From contig SKCR01006547.1 in NCBI GenBank assembly GCA_019454045.1, positions 1 to 64,000 of the forward strand: a stretch of 64,000 bases of DNA, given 5' to 3'. The DNA comes from Zanthoxylum bungeanum. Lineage: Eukaryota > Streptophyta > Magnoliopsida > Sapindales > Rutaceae. Each line of letters starts with the position of its first letter. Position 1 is the first letter of the stretch. The translations under genes and the position numbers were made by a program. Below are positions 44,964-56,439 of this stretch, piece by piece. The notes under the pieces were generated by a model that was given only the letters and a program-made list of their open reading frames with translations, had not been told where the DNA came from and searched no databases.

Positions 44964-47106
44964 TGACCGGCGTAAACACACACGTATAACGCAAGCGCAC
45001 GTATCGTTCAAGTAGTATAAAAATATCGATCCCACGAGGACTTAATTCCTACTGTTGTTATTAATTATTGAATCTATTTAATTACAAATATCTAATTAAA
45101 GGGGAGAATGGAATTGATTGCTTGATTGATTTGGTTTGATTGTAGATTTGCTAAATAAATAAATAAAAAGATAAAAGAAAATACTAAGGAAAATACAGAT
45201 AAAAAGATATAAGGTTGTGATTTCTTTTAAGTATCATTTAAAAGATGAAGTGATTATTTTATGTTTGTGTAATAAATCTGTTTACTAACCTGGAACACTA
45301 AATTATGTAAAAGCCTCTTCCGATGGTCAACTACAAATACCCAGTATAACCCAATTGAACCATATTCCTATGTCAACCACATTACCTGAATTCATTAAGT
45401 CTAAGTTCCAATTATGGCTACCCCCGCCCGACAGGTATATTCCTATCCTGTAAGGAAATCTATTAAAGGGTTATCTATCCTCAAGAAGATCGTGGGCTAT
45501 TAAGTCTAAGGCTGAAACCTAAAATCCCTATGTCTAGTTCATTTTAGATTTACCATTTCAATCTTATTGGTGATCAGACAACAAGAAGCATTAAGCTTAA
45601 GACTTAATAAATAAACTTTTAAATTACCCAACTATAAAATAATCCCTTATAAACCGGTGATATTAAAAGTCGTCACAACCTCTAATTAACTAACACATAA
45701 TTAGGACTAGTAAAAACATAAAAGACATAAAGTAAAAATGCTGAAAAGTAAATTACAATAAAATAAAATGCTAAGGTAAAAGGAATTACTTTTACTACTA
45801 CTAATTTAGATATCTCCCATAAAATAATATATAAACTTGTGTTAAATTTACCAACCGACCAGTCTGGCGGTATCCTGATTAAGTCAAATTAAGTCCAACC
45901 AGCCATTAAGGCGGAACCAAAAATAAATTTACCAACCGACCAGTCTGGCGGTATCCTTGATTAGTCAGGTTTAAAACAGATTAAAAGTACATTACCAACC
46001 GACCATATAGCGGTATCCCTTATTAAGTCAATATTTTAAATAGTGAATATATTATTTTTAAGGGAGATTAATCTAAATAGTAACAGTAGAAGAATTACCT
46101 TTCACCCTAGCTGAAAAAGTTACTTCAACATGGTGAATAGTAAAAACTGTAAAAAGTAAAAAGTAAAATTAATTACTATTACAAAACGTAATTAAATTAT
46201 TTACAAAACTAAAAATAAAAAAAACTAAAAAAAAATAAAAATTCTAGAGAGAGAAACTCTCTCTAGAGAGAGAAATTAAGAGAGAGAAAGGTGTAAAAAT
46301 TGAAAATTCGCGGCCTATTTTTATAGCACACAAAATTCACTGTTTGGGAACTGTGAGCGCGTCGCGACGCTAAGGAGTTGCGCGTCGCGACGCTCAAATG
46401 TCGACGTGGCACAATGAGACGGCGACACGTAGCAAGGCGGCTGACTATTCACGTGACACGTGTCAAGGCGGCTAATTCTCAATTATTGTGATGACGTCAT
46501 TGATGACGTGGCGCTGACGTGGCGAGGCGGCTGACTGTTGACTTGTCGGCACAATGGGATTGCGACACGTGGCGACACGTGTCAATCTCTGATTGGCTGA
46601 GGCTGACGTGGCACGTTGACTCTGTTGACCTTGTGACGTGTCTGATGACGTGGCTTGACACATGGCGAAGTTGACTCGTTGACCGATGACATGGCTGATG
46701 ACGAGGCGACACGTGTCAAGTCTGAGTGTCGGCAGCATATGATGATGACACGTGGCACGGCGCACGTTAGCAGATCGGATGTGATGGTGACACGTGGCAC
46801 GGCGCATTTTAGCAAAGTCAAACTTTTCAAATTGTTGACCCGTTGACCATGGCGCATTTTAGCAGAACCGGCACACGCTGGGCGTCGCGGCGCGCAGTGC
46901 TCCAGCGTCGCGACGCGTAGAAGACCAAAATATCCCTGTTGACGCATTTTTGTCCGGTTTTGCCCCAAATTGCCTCTAGTGCTGTCCAAACTTTATTTAT
47001 CTGCAAAATAACAATAAAACATATCAAAACGTTCATAAAACTCAAGAAACTATACAAAATATTAAGTTAAATGAGTGGGAAATAGTGATATAAATACCAC
47101 TCATCA
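44964..47106 (-). repeat. Element C 3' LTR
   Basis: 2143 bp. The ACGT-core array (46404-46795; 17 cores counted) precedes a TATA-like TATAAAAATA (46316-46325, minus). GCGTCGCGACGC occurs at 46359, 46382 and 46905. Confidence 0.93.
46404..46850 (-). promoter_or_regulatory. U3 array of ACGT-core and W-box motifs (C, 3' LTR)
   Basis: Same array as in B with some extra sites (for example TCACGTGA near 46450, GCACGTTG near 46612). TTGAC[CT] pairs recur. The matching array in the C 5' LTR is at 53786-54235. Confidence 0.8.
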
Positions 47107-47894
47107 CACCCCCAAACCTAACATTTTGCTAGTCCTCGAGCAAAATACAAAATAAAATAACATAATAAAATTTAACTAAGCCATTTTCGTAGGGATCACG
47201 GTTGCATTTAGCATATGCAACAAGCCTTTAAACCCCTAGGTGTCCCTAGTGGACGAGTGTAGTCTCGTGAGGGCTTACAGCAATGATACCCACAAACATT
47301 TTACAAAAGTAAAAATGTATTAAAACTAATGTACACAAAAGCAAAAAGACAAGCGAAAAGAGAATAAAGAAAATTAGTAAGTGACTAATCAGGTGAAAAT
47401 TCTACTCCAAGTTACTAGTTGTTTTGTTTCTTTCTAAATTACCGAATAAGTAAATTCTCCGATTGTTTTTACCATTCTCCATATACACAGCCAACAAAAT
47501 ATTAATCATTTCATTTTTGCCCACAACAGTCATAAGTGCAGTTGATAAGAGAGTAATATTTTTGTCCTAAAGTTCTATCAGATTTCACACCTTTTTTTGT
47601 AGCAATGGAATAATTTTTCTGATTTTTTCTTTGATTTTTTTTCTATTTTTTATTTATATACAATACCTTCCGTCTATGTAGCGAGCTTTGGGTCGGTGGC
47701 TCCCAAACCAGTTGGCTTTAGGGCACCAGGTGTTAAGACACCCCTATGAACTTAATTACTCAGACTTCAGATATATATATATTTTTGCAGCATCTTCGAT
47801 CCATGTAGCGAGCTTTGGGCCAATGACTCCCAAACCAGTTGGTTTTAGGGCACTAGTATTAAAATACCCTTACAGACTTAATAACTCGGATCTC

Positions 47895-47932
<38 letters not shown>

Positions 47933-48512
47933 CCATTACTATTAGAGATGCTTCCTCCAATTACACTATAGCACGCGGAATATTACAAACTTTTCAATTT
48001 TTAGCTCATGTCCGTATGTTTCCATGTAAGTTCATAATACCTGTCAACTGAACATATGAAGATCCAATTAGTCAGTGTTAAGGAGAATTCACAAATTAAA
48101 TAATTCAAAATGAAATAAACAAAAATTAACTTATTTCGAAATAGGTTTGAGATACGTCTCAGGAGCGGAAATCCTTACTCGGCTATCTCTTACCAATTTC
48201 ACACCTTTTTAATCAAAATAAAAAAACAAAAATGCAAAATATTTTTGTAATTTTTGAAAAATTTTCAATTTTTTTGTATTTTTCGAAAAATTTTGAACTA
48301 AAAATAAAAATAATATACTACTGAACTAAAAATAAAAATAATATACTACTGAAAACAAGATAATACTCAATTAAAGAACTCCTATTGATTTTAACGGACT
48401 TAATTTTAACGGAAAGTATTAACACAAAAGTTATGCACCCCCAAACCTAAATTAAGCATTGTCCCTAATGCGTTCAAAATATAAACAAAATGTAGGAACA
48501 ATGGTACCGAGT
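47107..48512 (-). other. Element C 3' untranslated region
   Basis: PPT (47107-47119), multi-hairpin element (47178-47293), the duplicated 3' unit around an AT run (47660-47900), a long T run (about 47900-47930) and the purine/T-rich conserved block to ~48470. There is no gene. It is collinear with A and B. Confidence 0.7.
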
Positions 48513-49545
48513 TTACGCGTCAGTCTCGTCCTCGTCGCTATCTGAAAGTGGATATGGTGGCATCTGATTCTCCTGCATTCCCATATGTCGTGCCATTCCT
48601 TGCTGCAGTTGAACCAAATATCTCAGCTTCGTTTCCACTCTGGCGACTCTCTCAGGCAAGGTACGAGATTGTGCTGCTCTGCGTGACTGTGAGGGTGGCT
48701 GCTGTGGAGCAGCTGCAGGTGCTGATGAAGATGGTCCAGCAGGTATTTGCCTCTCTGCTCGGAGCTGCTGTATTAGTCGGGGAGTCAGAGTTGTCATAGG
48801 CTGCATAAGTTCTTCTTGCGGGTCAACTGGAACCATACCCAAAGTGCATAAGGATGTGATCAAGTACGGGTAATACAGTCCAGCTTGCGATTGGGTAGCA
48901 GCCCAAGCAATATTTGAAGAGATAAGCACTCCCACGTCAATGGCTAGTCCTGTCATCAAGCAGTATAATAGAACCATCCTTTCTCTGGTGACAAAAGTGA
49001 TGTGGGTACCTGGAATGAGTGATCTTGTGAGGAAGTGAAACCAAACTCTCGCATCTGGTTTAAGAATCTAGAACTCATCTTCATGTACTCCCCACTGCTG
49101 CTCTCATCTCCCATGTAGCATTGGGGATACACAACTCATTAGTCAGTTGCGAGATCTCAATCCCATTCCTCGACTCTGTATATTCATCTACCTCCATCTC
49201 AGGGATCCCATAGAATTTATTGATTGTCACCGAGTCAAAGGAAACCTGTCTCCCTCTCACCATAGTATGAAAAGCGACATGCTGAGCAGCATTCGCATAA
49301 AACTCTCGGACAACTGTGATGCTTGCCGGTTTGGGTTGTTGGCAAAGTTTCTGCCAGTGTCTATCGGCAATCACCCTGTCTATATCTGGAAATAATCCAG
49401 AGGGAATCTCAAAGCCTCTCTCAATGATTCCGACCTTCTTAGTCAGTCCTTTTTCATAGCGCTGTTCTGCAGCTGCTGAGACAAATTTTGTACTGTCAAA
49501 ACTGGGTTCAGCAGATGTTGACGCTCTGGATCTCTTTGGTGGCAT
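48513..49545 (-). pseudogene. Putative plant transposon protein in env position of C
   Basis: Starts MPPKRSRASTSAEPSFDSTK (ATG 49545) with FVSAAAEQRY, IERGFEIPSG, VVREFYANAAQHV and SFDSVTINKFYGIP. Then, after frame breaks around 48980-49080, it continues VLLYCLMTGLAIDVGVLISS, a Q/P/A-rich stretch and an acidic end SDSDEDETDA. These are features of the plant domain annotated as 'putative plant transposon protein' that often accompanies Athila-type elements. Its molecular role is not known. A and B carry ORF2 plus LOG at the same place, so the slot is exchangeable. Confidence 0.75.
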
Positions 49546-50960
49546 TTTTCAGAAATTTCGGCAGAATCTCCTCTGTTTTACTCAGATCCTCAACAACACA
49601 AAACAACAAAAATTACCGCAAACACTCCAAATCAATCAATCACCACCGCACTTCGCCCCCAATTACTACGAATCAATCCTCAAATCAGAAATCTGCCAAT
49701 TACTCACTGCCAAACTTTCAAATTCACAACCCTTCAATTTCAACAAAATTAATCAACCACAAACTCTTTCAATTCTCGATTATCCCCATTCACTGCCAAA
49801 ATTTCAAAACCTGTAACATTCAATTTCAAAATTAACCACACAAATTATCCACAAAAATCAGATCTGATTATGGAAGTTTTGATCGTGGGTTGGTGACTGT
49901 CTTGGTGATTCACGGTGTAGGTATCTCGGCTTTGGTCTGTTTTGGCAGTGGATCACGGTGGTGGGTGCGGCTGTTGGTGGGTTGATTCGGCTTCGTTCTT
50001 GATGGATCTTGGCAGTGGGTTCAGTCACGGTTTGGTGGTTCACGGCTCGGCAAGGGTCTGGTTTGTCTCAGTTTGGTCGCAGGTGATGGCTTCTGGTTTC
50101 GGCTACTGTTTGGATGGTGATGGCTCGGTGTGGTTGATGATGATGGCTCGGTGGCTCGCGGTTGAGTCACGGCTCAGTTGAGGGCGGAGTTTTGCTCGGT
50201 GGTGAGGCTATGGTGGCTCACGGCTCGGCAAAGGGTGAGGTTTGGCTCGTCGGTTCTCGGTGGTGGCTGGTGGGTCTCGGTTTTTGTTGAAGACTCTTGC
50301 TCACGGCAAGGATGGCTCGCGGTGGTTGGTCGATGGAAGGTTCGATTTGGTTCGTTGGCTCGCGGTTGAGTCACGGCAAGGATGGCTCGCGGTGGTCGCT
50401 CATGGTGTGGATCTCGGACGTGTGGTGGCTGGATCGTGCGTGGTGGGTGGTGATTGGTTTGCTCACGGTTGGAGGTGGTGGTGGTTGTAGGTGCGGCTGT
50501 GGGTGGTGTTTGAGGAAGAAGAAGAAGTAAAAATGAGATCTGTGGTGCCTTTGCTTATGTTCTGTTTTTTGTCAGCGTCGCGACGCCAAAAATTGGCTAG
50601 CGTCGCGACACTCGGTTCTTTAGGGCTAGGGTTTGACTCGGGATTTTTTTTTTTTTTTTTTTTTTTTTGGCAAAACCATGTCTTGCGACAGATAAATCCA
50701 TAAGACTTCTTACTCAGCCCGTCTTTTCTGGATTGACTTTGTATCTTCGTGATTTTTGTCAATTTTTATTTTGAAAATCCCGCTTGCACTGGCTTGCAAT
50801 GTCCTGAAAAATTCCGTTTTTATTTTTCCTGCAAAACTCACACACAAATTAAAAAGTTCACACAAAAATAAATAAATAAATAAATAAATAATTACAACAA
50901 ATTGCATGGGTTGCCTCCCTGCTAGCGCTGAATTTTTCGTCTTCAGCCAGACGTGACTGA
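49546..50960 (-). other. Element C non-coding leader with strand-asymmetric G/T-rich repeat zone
   Basis: Between the gag remnant and the env-slot ORF. From 49870 to 50510 the + strand is strongly G/T-rich and built of scattered short repeats. GGCTCGCGGTTGAGTCACGG occurs near 50154 and 50358, and GGCAAGGATGGCTCGCGGTGG near 50305 and 50376. A T run (about 50646-50668) and GCGTCGCGACGC (50575-50586) follow. Near 50900-50950 the post-pol sequence shared with A is recognisable (GCTAGCAGGGAGGCAACCCA on the minus strand). Confidence 0.6.
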
Positions 50961-51080
50961 AATCCATATGTTAAGGAGGTTTCAATGTTGTTTTGGATGT
51001 CCGATTAAAGACAATCCCGTGAGCGTTGCTTTTGAATGGTCTCTTCCAACGGTAAAGTGGCAAAAATAGTTCTGTCTCAT

Positions 51081-52200
51081 TCAGTGCTCGTGCCACCTTT
51101 TTAACTTTTGTTGCTCCAGTAGTACTTGAAAAGAAAGAAAGAAATTAGGAGGTCTCGTATGGTGTTTGACTTGGAATGGAAATTCCATTCTGTCAAGCTT
51201 CTGGGTGATATCTTTGATTTGTTCTCCCCAAAACAGCGATGTTTTTCCTGAATGCTCTGGATCTTTATTAAGGTCAGACATTTGCTCCTCCATTTGCTCT
51301 TCTTTTTGCTCCACTTTTCTTCATAGATGTATTTGAAAATTTTCTGCATTCAGCTCTTCATCTGTCATCTGTGAAATACATGTTTCAAAATTTTCAACCT
51401 GAAAAGAAATGTTAGATTTTAGGTCTTCATCCTCTGATCTGGTTGAAATGATTAGCTCAGGTAGATCTTCATCAAACATTTGTGCAATGGAATCTCCAAG
51501 ATCTTCATTTTGAGGATACAGAATTCCATCCTCAACTTTTGATGCAGTTGGTAGAATTATTTCAAAGCTTCCATTCATCCTCGTCAGAATCTGAATAATA
51601 GAAATCAAATCGAGACTTTGCCGGTTCAAGTTCCTGAACTGATACCTCTGGTTGTTGATACTGCTCATCAGCCTCCTCCTCTGTTGACGTGTCATTGTGA
51701 AATGATTGGTACTCGAAGGCTTCATCAGTGTCATCTGAGAATGGTTCTTGAGGTATATAGTTCTGGTTTTCTGTTAATTGTCTGATCTGATCTGTCATTC
51801 TCTGTATGGATTCTGTGTTACTCTGAACTTGTGCATCAAATTGAGCTGTCTGTTCCTTGAACATGTGAATCAATTGATCTTCCTCTGATGATTCTGGTTC
51901 TTGATAAGGATCGAAGGAAGATGGTGGATAAGATGGAAAATGTGATTCTGTGAAATGTGTTGGTTCTTCGTACCATGAAGGATCTTGATAATTCTGCCAC
52001 CCTGGATGGTAGTTGTTCGCAATAATCGCTTGGGTGGTCACCATTACATATGTCACATCTCCACATTGAATTATGTTGAGCAAATGTAGTATTGTTTGGT
52101 TCTGGCATCCAGTGATAGTCATTGGCTCGACAACAGGCCTCAGAAAACCGGACTGTTGCTCCCAGATGTGGGGTGTATCTTCTTGTAAAGCTTGTGATTT
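51081..52200 (-). pseudogene. gag: Gag remnant of element C
   Basis: Only the C-terminal half of a Gag is left, in several frames. It has a zinc-knuckle-like CDICNGDHPSDYC, NYHPGWQNYQDPSWYEEP (comparable to NPGWRNHPNFSW in A/B), acidic and Q-rich stretches and coiled-coil-like EEQMEEQMSDL near the end. Matrix and capsid parts and the entire pol are missing, so the coding region begins about 130 bases after the primer-binding site. Confidence 0.65.
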
Positions 52201-52330
52201 TTCAATCTCCCAATATGTTCCATTTTTTAATCACCTGAAAACAAAAGAAATAAAAATTACAAAATAAAAGAAGAAAATTAGATATAAGTAAATTAGATAG
52301 TTTCAAAATTAACAACTCAAGAAAATTAAG

Positions 52331-52348
52331 TCCCCGGCAACGGCGCCA
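52331..52348 (-). other. Primer-binding site of element C
   Basis: TGGCGCCGTTGCCGGGGA on the minus strand, six bases from the LTR end. Confidence 0.9.
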
Positions 52349-52354
52349 AAAAAC

Positions 52355-54484
52355 TGACCAGCGTAAACACACACGTATAACGCAAGCGCACGTATCGTTC
52401 AAGTAGTATAAAAATATCGATCCCACGAGGACTTAATTCCTACTGTTGTTAATTAATATTGAATCTATTTAATTACAATATCTAATTAAAGGGGAGAATG
52501 GAATTGATTGCTTGATTGATTTGGTTTGATTGTAGATTTGCTAAATAAATAAATAAAAAGATAAAAGAAAATACTAAGGAAAATACAGATAAAAAGATAT
52601 AAGGTTGTGATTTCTTTTAAGTATCATTTAAAAGATGAAGTGATTATTTTATGTTTGTGTAATAAATCTGTTTACTAACCTGGAACACTAAATTATGTAA
52701 AAGCCTCTTCCGATGGTCAACTACAAATACCCAGTATAACCCAATTGAACCATATTCCTATGTCAACCACATTACCTGAATTCATTAAGTCTAAGTTCCA
52801 ATTATGGCTACCCCCGCCCGACAGGTATATTCCTATCCTGTAAGGAAATCTATTAAAGGGTTATCTATCCTCAAGGAAGATCGTGGGCTATTAAGTCTAA
52901 GGCTGAAACCTAAAATCCCTATGTCTAGTTCATTTTAGATTTACCATTTCAATCTTATTGGTGATCAGACAACAAGAAGCATTAAGCTTAAGACTTAATA
53001 AATAACTTTTAAATTACCCAACTATAAAATAATCCCTTATAAACCGGTGATATTAAAGTCGTCACAACCTCTAATTAACTAACACATAATTAGGACTAGT
53101 AAAAACATAAAAGACATAAAGTAAAAATGCTGAAAAGTAAATTACAATAAATAAAATGCTAAGGTAAAAGGAATTACTTTTACTACTACTAATTTAGATA
53201 TCTCCCATAAAATAATATATAAACTTGTGTTAAATTTACCAACCGACCAGTCTGGCGGTATCCTGATTAAGTCAAATTAAGTCCAACCAGCCATTAAGGC
53301 GGAACCAAAAATAAATTTACCAACCGACCAGTCTGGCGGTATCCTTGATTAGTCAGGTTTAAAACAGATTAAAATTACATTACCAACCGACCAATATAGC
53401 GGTATCCCTTATTAAGTCAATATTTAAATAGTGAATATATTATTTTTAAGGGAGATTAATCTAAATAGTAACAGTAGAAGAATTACCTTTCACCCTAGCT
53501 GAAAAAGTTACTTCACTTCACATGGTGAATAGTAAAAACTGTAAAAAGTAAAAGTAAAAAATAAATTACTATTACAAAACGTAATTAAATTATTTACAAA
53601 ACTAAAAAAAAAAAAACTAAAAAATAAAAATAAAAATTCTAGAGAGAGAAACTCTCTCAAGAGAGAGAAAGGTGTATGAAATATGAAAATTCGCGGCCTA
53701 TTTATAGCAACACAAAATTCACTGTTTGGGAACTGTGAGCGCGTCGCGACGCTAAGGAGTTGCGCGTCGCGACGCTCAAATGTCGACGTGGCACAATGAG
53801 ACGGCGACACGTAGCAAGGCGGCTGACTATTCACGTGACACGTGTCAAGGCGGCTAATTCTCAATTATTGTGATGACGTCATTGATGACGTGGCGCTGAC
53901 GTGGCGAGGCGGCTGACTTGGACTTGTCGGCACAATGGGATTGCGACACGTGGCGACACGTGTCATCTCTGATTGGCTGAGGCTGACGTGGCACGTTGAC
54001 TCTGTTGACCTGTGACGTGTCTGATGACGTGGCTTGACACATGGCGCAAGTTGACTCGTTGACCGATGACATGGCTGATGACGAGGCGACACGTGTCAAG
54101 TCTGAGTGTCGGCAGCATTGATGATGACACGTGGCACGGCGCACGTTAGCAGATCGGATGTGATGGTGACACGTGGCACGACGCATTTTAGCAAAGTCAA
54201 ACTTTTCAAATTGTTGACCCGTTGACCATGGCGCATTTTAGCAGAACCGGCACACGCTGGGCGTCGCGGCGCGCAGTGCTCCAGCGTCGCGACGCGTAGA
54301 AGACCAAAATATCCCTGTTGACGCATTTTTGTCCGGTTTTGCCCCAAATTGCCTCTAGTGCTGTCCAAACTTATTTATCTGCAAAATAACAATAAAACAT
54401 ATCAAAACGTTCATAAAACTCAAGAAACTATACAAAATATTAAGTTAAATGAGTGGGAAATAGTGATATAAATACCACTCATCA
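52355..54484 (-). repeat. Element C 5' LTR
   Basis: 2130 bp, near-identical to 44964-47106. Most differences are one-base insertions or deletions in short runs. TATAAATA lies at 53699-53706 (minus). The ACGT array is at 53786-54174. GCGTCGCGACGC occurs at 53741, 53764 and 54284. Confidence 0.93.
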
Positions 54485-55531
54485 CAAGTTACTAGTTGTT
54501 TTGTTTTTCTAAATTACTGAATAAGTAAATTCTCCGATTATTTTTGCCATTCTCCATATACACAGCCAACAGAATATTAATCACTCATTTTTGCCCACAA
54601 CAGCCAAAGTGCAGTTGATAAGAGAGTAATATTTTTGTCCTAAAGTTCTTTCAGATTTCACACCTTTGTGTAGCAATGGAATAATTTTCTGATTTTTCTG
54701 ATTTTTCTTTGATTTTTTTCTCTATTTTTTATTTATATACAATACCTTCCGTCTATGTAGCGAGCTTTGGGTCGGTGGCTCCCAAACCAGTTGGCTTTAG
54801 GGCACCAGGGTTAAGACACCCCTACGAACTTAATTACTCAGACTTCAGATATATATATATATATATTTTGCAGCATCTTTGATCCATGTAACGAGCGTTG
54901 GGCCAATGACTCCCAAACCAGTTGGTTTTAGGGCACTAGATATTAAAATACCCTTACAGACTTAATAACTCGGATCTCGGACGTTTTGTTTTTTTTTTTT
55001 TTTTTTTTTTTTTACTCCATCACTATTTAGAGATGCTTCCTCCAATTAAACTATAGCACTGAATATTACAAACTTTTCAATTTTAGCTCATGTCCGTATG
55101 TTTCCATGTAAGTTCATAATACCTGTCAACTGAACATATGAAGATCCATTTTAGTTAGTTTTAAGGAGAATTCACAAATTAAATAATTAAAAAGGAAATA
55201 AAATAAACAAAATTAACTTGTTTTGAAATAGGTTTGAGATCGTCTCAGGAGCGGAAATTCCTTACTCGGCTATCTCTTACCAATTCCACATTTTTAGTCA
55301 AAATAAAAACACAAAAATGCAAAATATTTTTGTAATTTTTGAAATTTTTCAATTTTTTTGTATTTTTCGAAAAAATTTTGGACTAAAAATAAAAACAACA
55401 TACAACTAAAAACAAAATATAATCAACTAATTCCCTCCCCCAAACCTAAATGAGACATTGTCCCCAATGTCTTAAAGAGTAGAGAAAGAGTTTAGACGAT
55501 AATACCTGGTTAACTGAAATTCTACAGGAAA
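54485..55531 (-). other. Element B 3' untranslated region, continued after C
   Basis: Resumes B at the target duplication. It contains the duplicated 3' unit (54748-54985) with a (TA) run between copies, a T run (about 54985-55012), and a purine-rich tract on the minus strand (GTTTGGGGGAGGG, around 55434-55446) shortly after the LOG stop. Collinear with A 7478-8680. Confidence 0.75.
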
Positions 55532-56178
55532 TTAAAGGTTAAGATCCAGATTAACCCGACGTCTCTTACCACGATCGTCCCAGACCAATTTATTTTTGAA
55601 ATGATAGGGTCAATTTGTGGTTCATAGGCTATGAGTTGGTCAATTAGATCTGGAGCAGTTCTGGCAGTAAATAGGAGTTCTTTCATAGGCTTTGAAACGA
55701 ACCCATTTCTCCGAGCATCATCAAGAAACACACAAAGAAAATCATAAAATCCATCAACGTTGAGTAGTCCAAGAGGTTTCTGGTGTATGTTCAGGGCCCA
55801 AGATAACACAATAAAAATTTCCTCTAATGTACCCAAGCCTCCTGGCAAAGCAATAAAAGCATCAGCACGGTTAATCATTTCTACCAGTCGTTCAGACATA
55901 CCTGGCACTATCAGTTCCTCTCCGTTGTTGGTTCAATAAGATTTGCCTCAGCTAAGGGTTTTGGGACGATTCCCAAAACGTGACTGCCTCCTACCTGTAC
56001 GGCCTTTGAAACGATCCCCATAAGTCCAAGATTTCCTCCGCCATATATAAGTGCATATTTCTTGCAGCTAATACTCGACCCAACTCCTGTGCTGCTTCTA
56101 TGTATTGTGGTTTATACCAACACTACTACCGCAAAACACACAAATGTTTTCAACTCGTCTTCTTGAGGTGGCTTCCAT
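55532..56178 (-). pseudogene. LOG-like: LOG-family phosphoribohydrolase copy in element B, frameshifted
   Basis: Sister of the intact copy in A, in the same place within the element. The start (ATG 56178, MEATSRRRVENICVFCG) and the stop (after NLDLNL, 55532) are both preserved. The catalytic segment is intact in one frame: MSERLVEMINRADAFIALPG then GLGTLEE, followed by NIHQKPLGLLNVDGFYDFLC. Single-base losses shift the frame near 56116, near 56053, near 55928 and near the C-terminus (~55580), and one codon (Asn of WANLN) is deleted. All the shifts are single-base losses, so residual assembly error is possible. The intron-free structure and the RGKRRR/LDLNL tail match A. Confidence 0.88.
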
Positions 56179-56439
56179 TTTTCTATGTATTTTTTTCTCA
56201 ACTCTGGATGACTTCAAAGGTACAATGATGATGAATTTATATAACACCTGAAAATGGGTTAGTAAAAATAGCACAAGTATCTTCCAAAGGACGATTAATA
56301 TAGTACAAAAGTATCATGATAGTCAAAAATATCTGGATCCTGTCGGAGAAAACAAAAGAAATCACAAAACAAATCAATATTATTAGGAAAAGACAAAGAG
56401 ATATAATATGTACAAGAAAAGTAACGGCTTGATTGACAT
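56179..56439 (-). other. ORF2-LOG spacer of element B
   Basis: Counterpart of 6573-6823. TATATAAATT (around 56236-56245), TTTTCTCCGACAG (about 56338-56350) and NRPLEDTCAI coding are preserved. Confidence 0.5.

Larger units (their letters stand above)
44964..54484 (-). mobile_element. Element C: non-autonomous Athila-like element nested in B
   Basis: 9521 bp with two LTRs (44964-47106, 52355-54484) and a perfect target duplication CAAGT (44959-44963, 54485-54489). The bases on either side rejoin to the uninterrupted sequence seen inside C itself near 47395-47420. It has a gag remnant, no pol, a G-rich leader and a plant-transposon-type ORF in the env slot. Its LTR sequence is close to that of B. 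Confidence 0.95.

Noticed and set aside
49942..50530. Several + strand frames (WWW/GSRW-rich)
   Set aside because: Antisense to element C and caused by the low-complexity G/T-rich zone.
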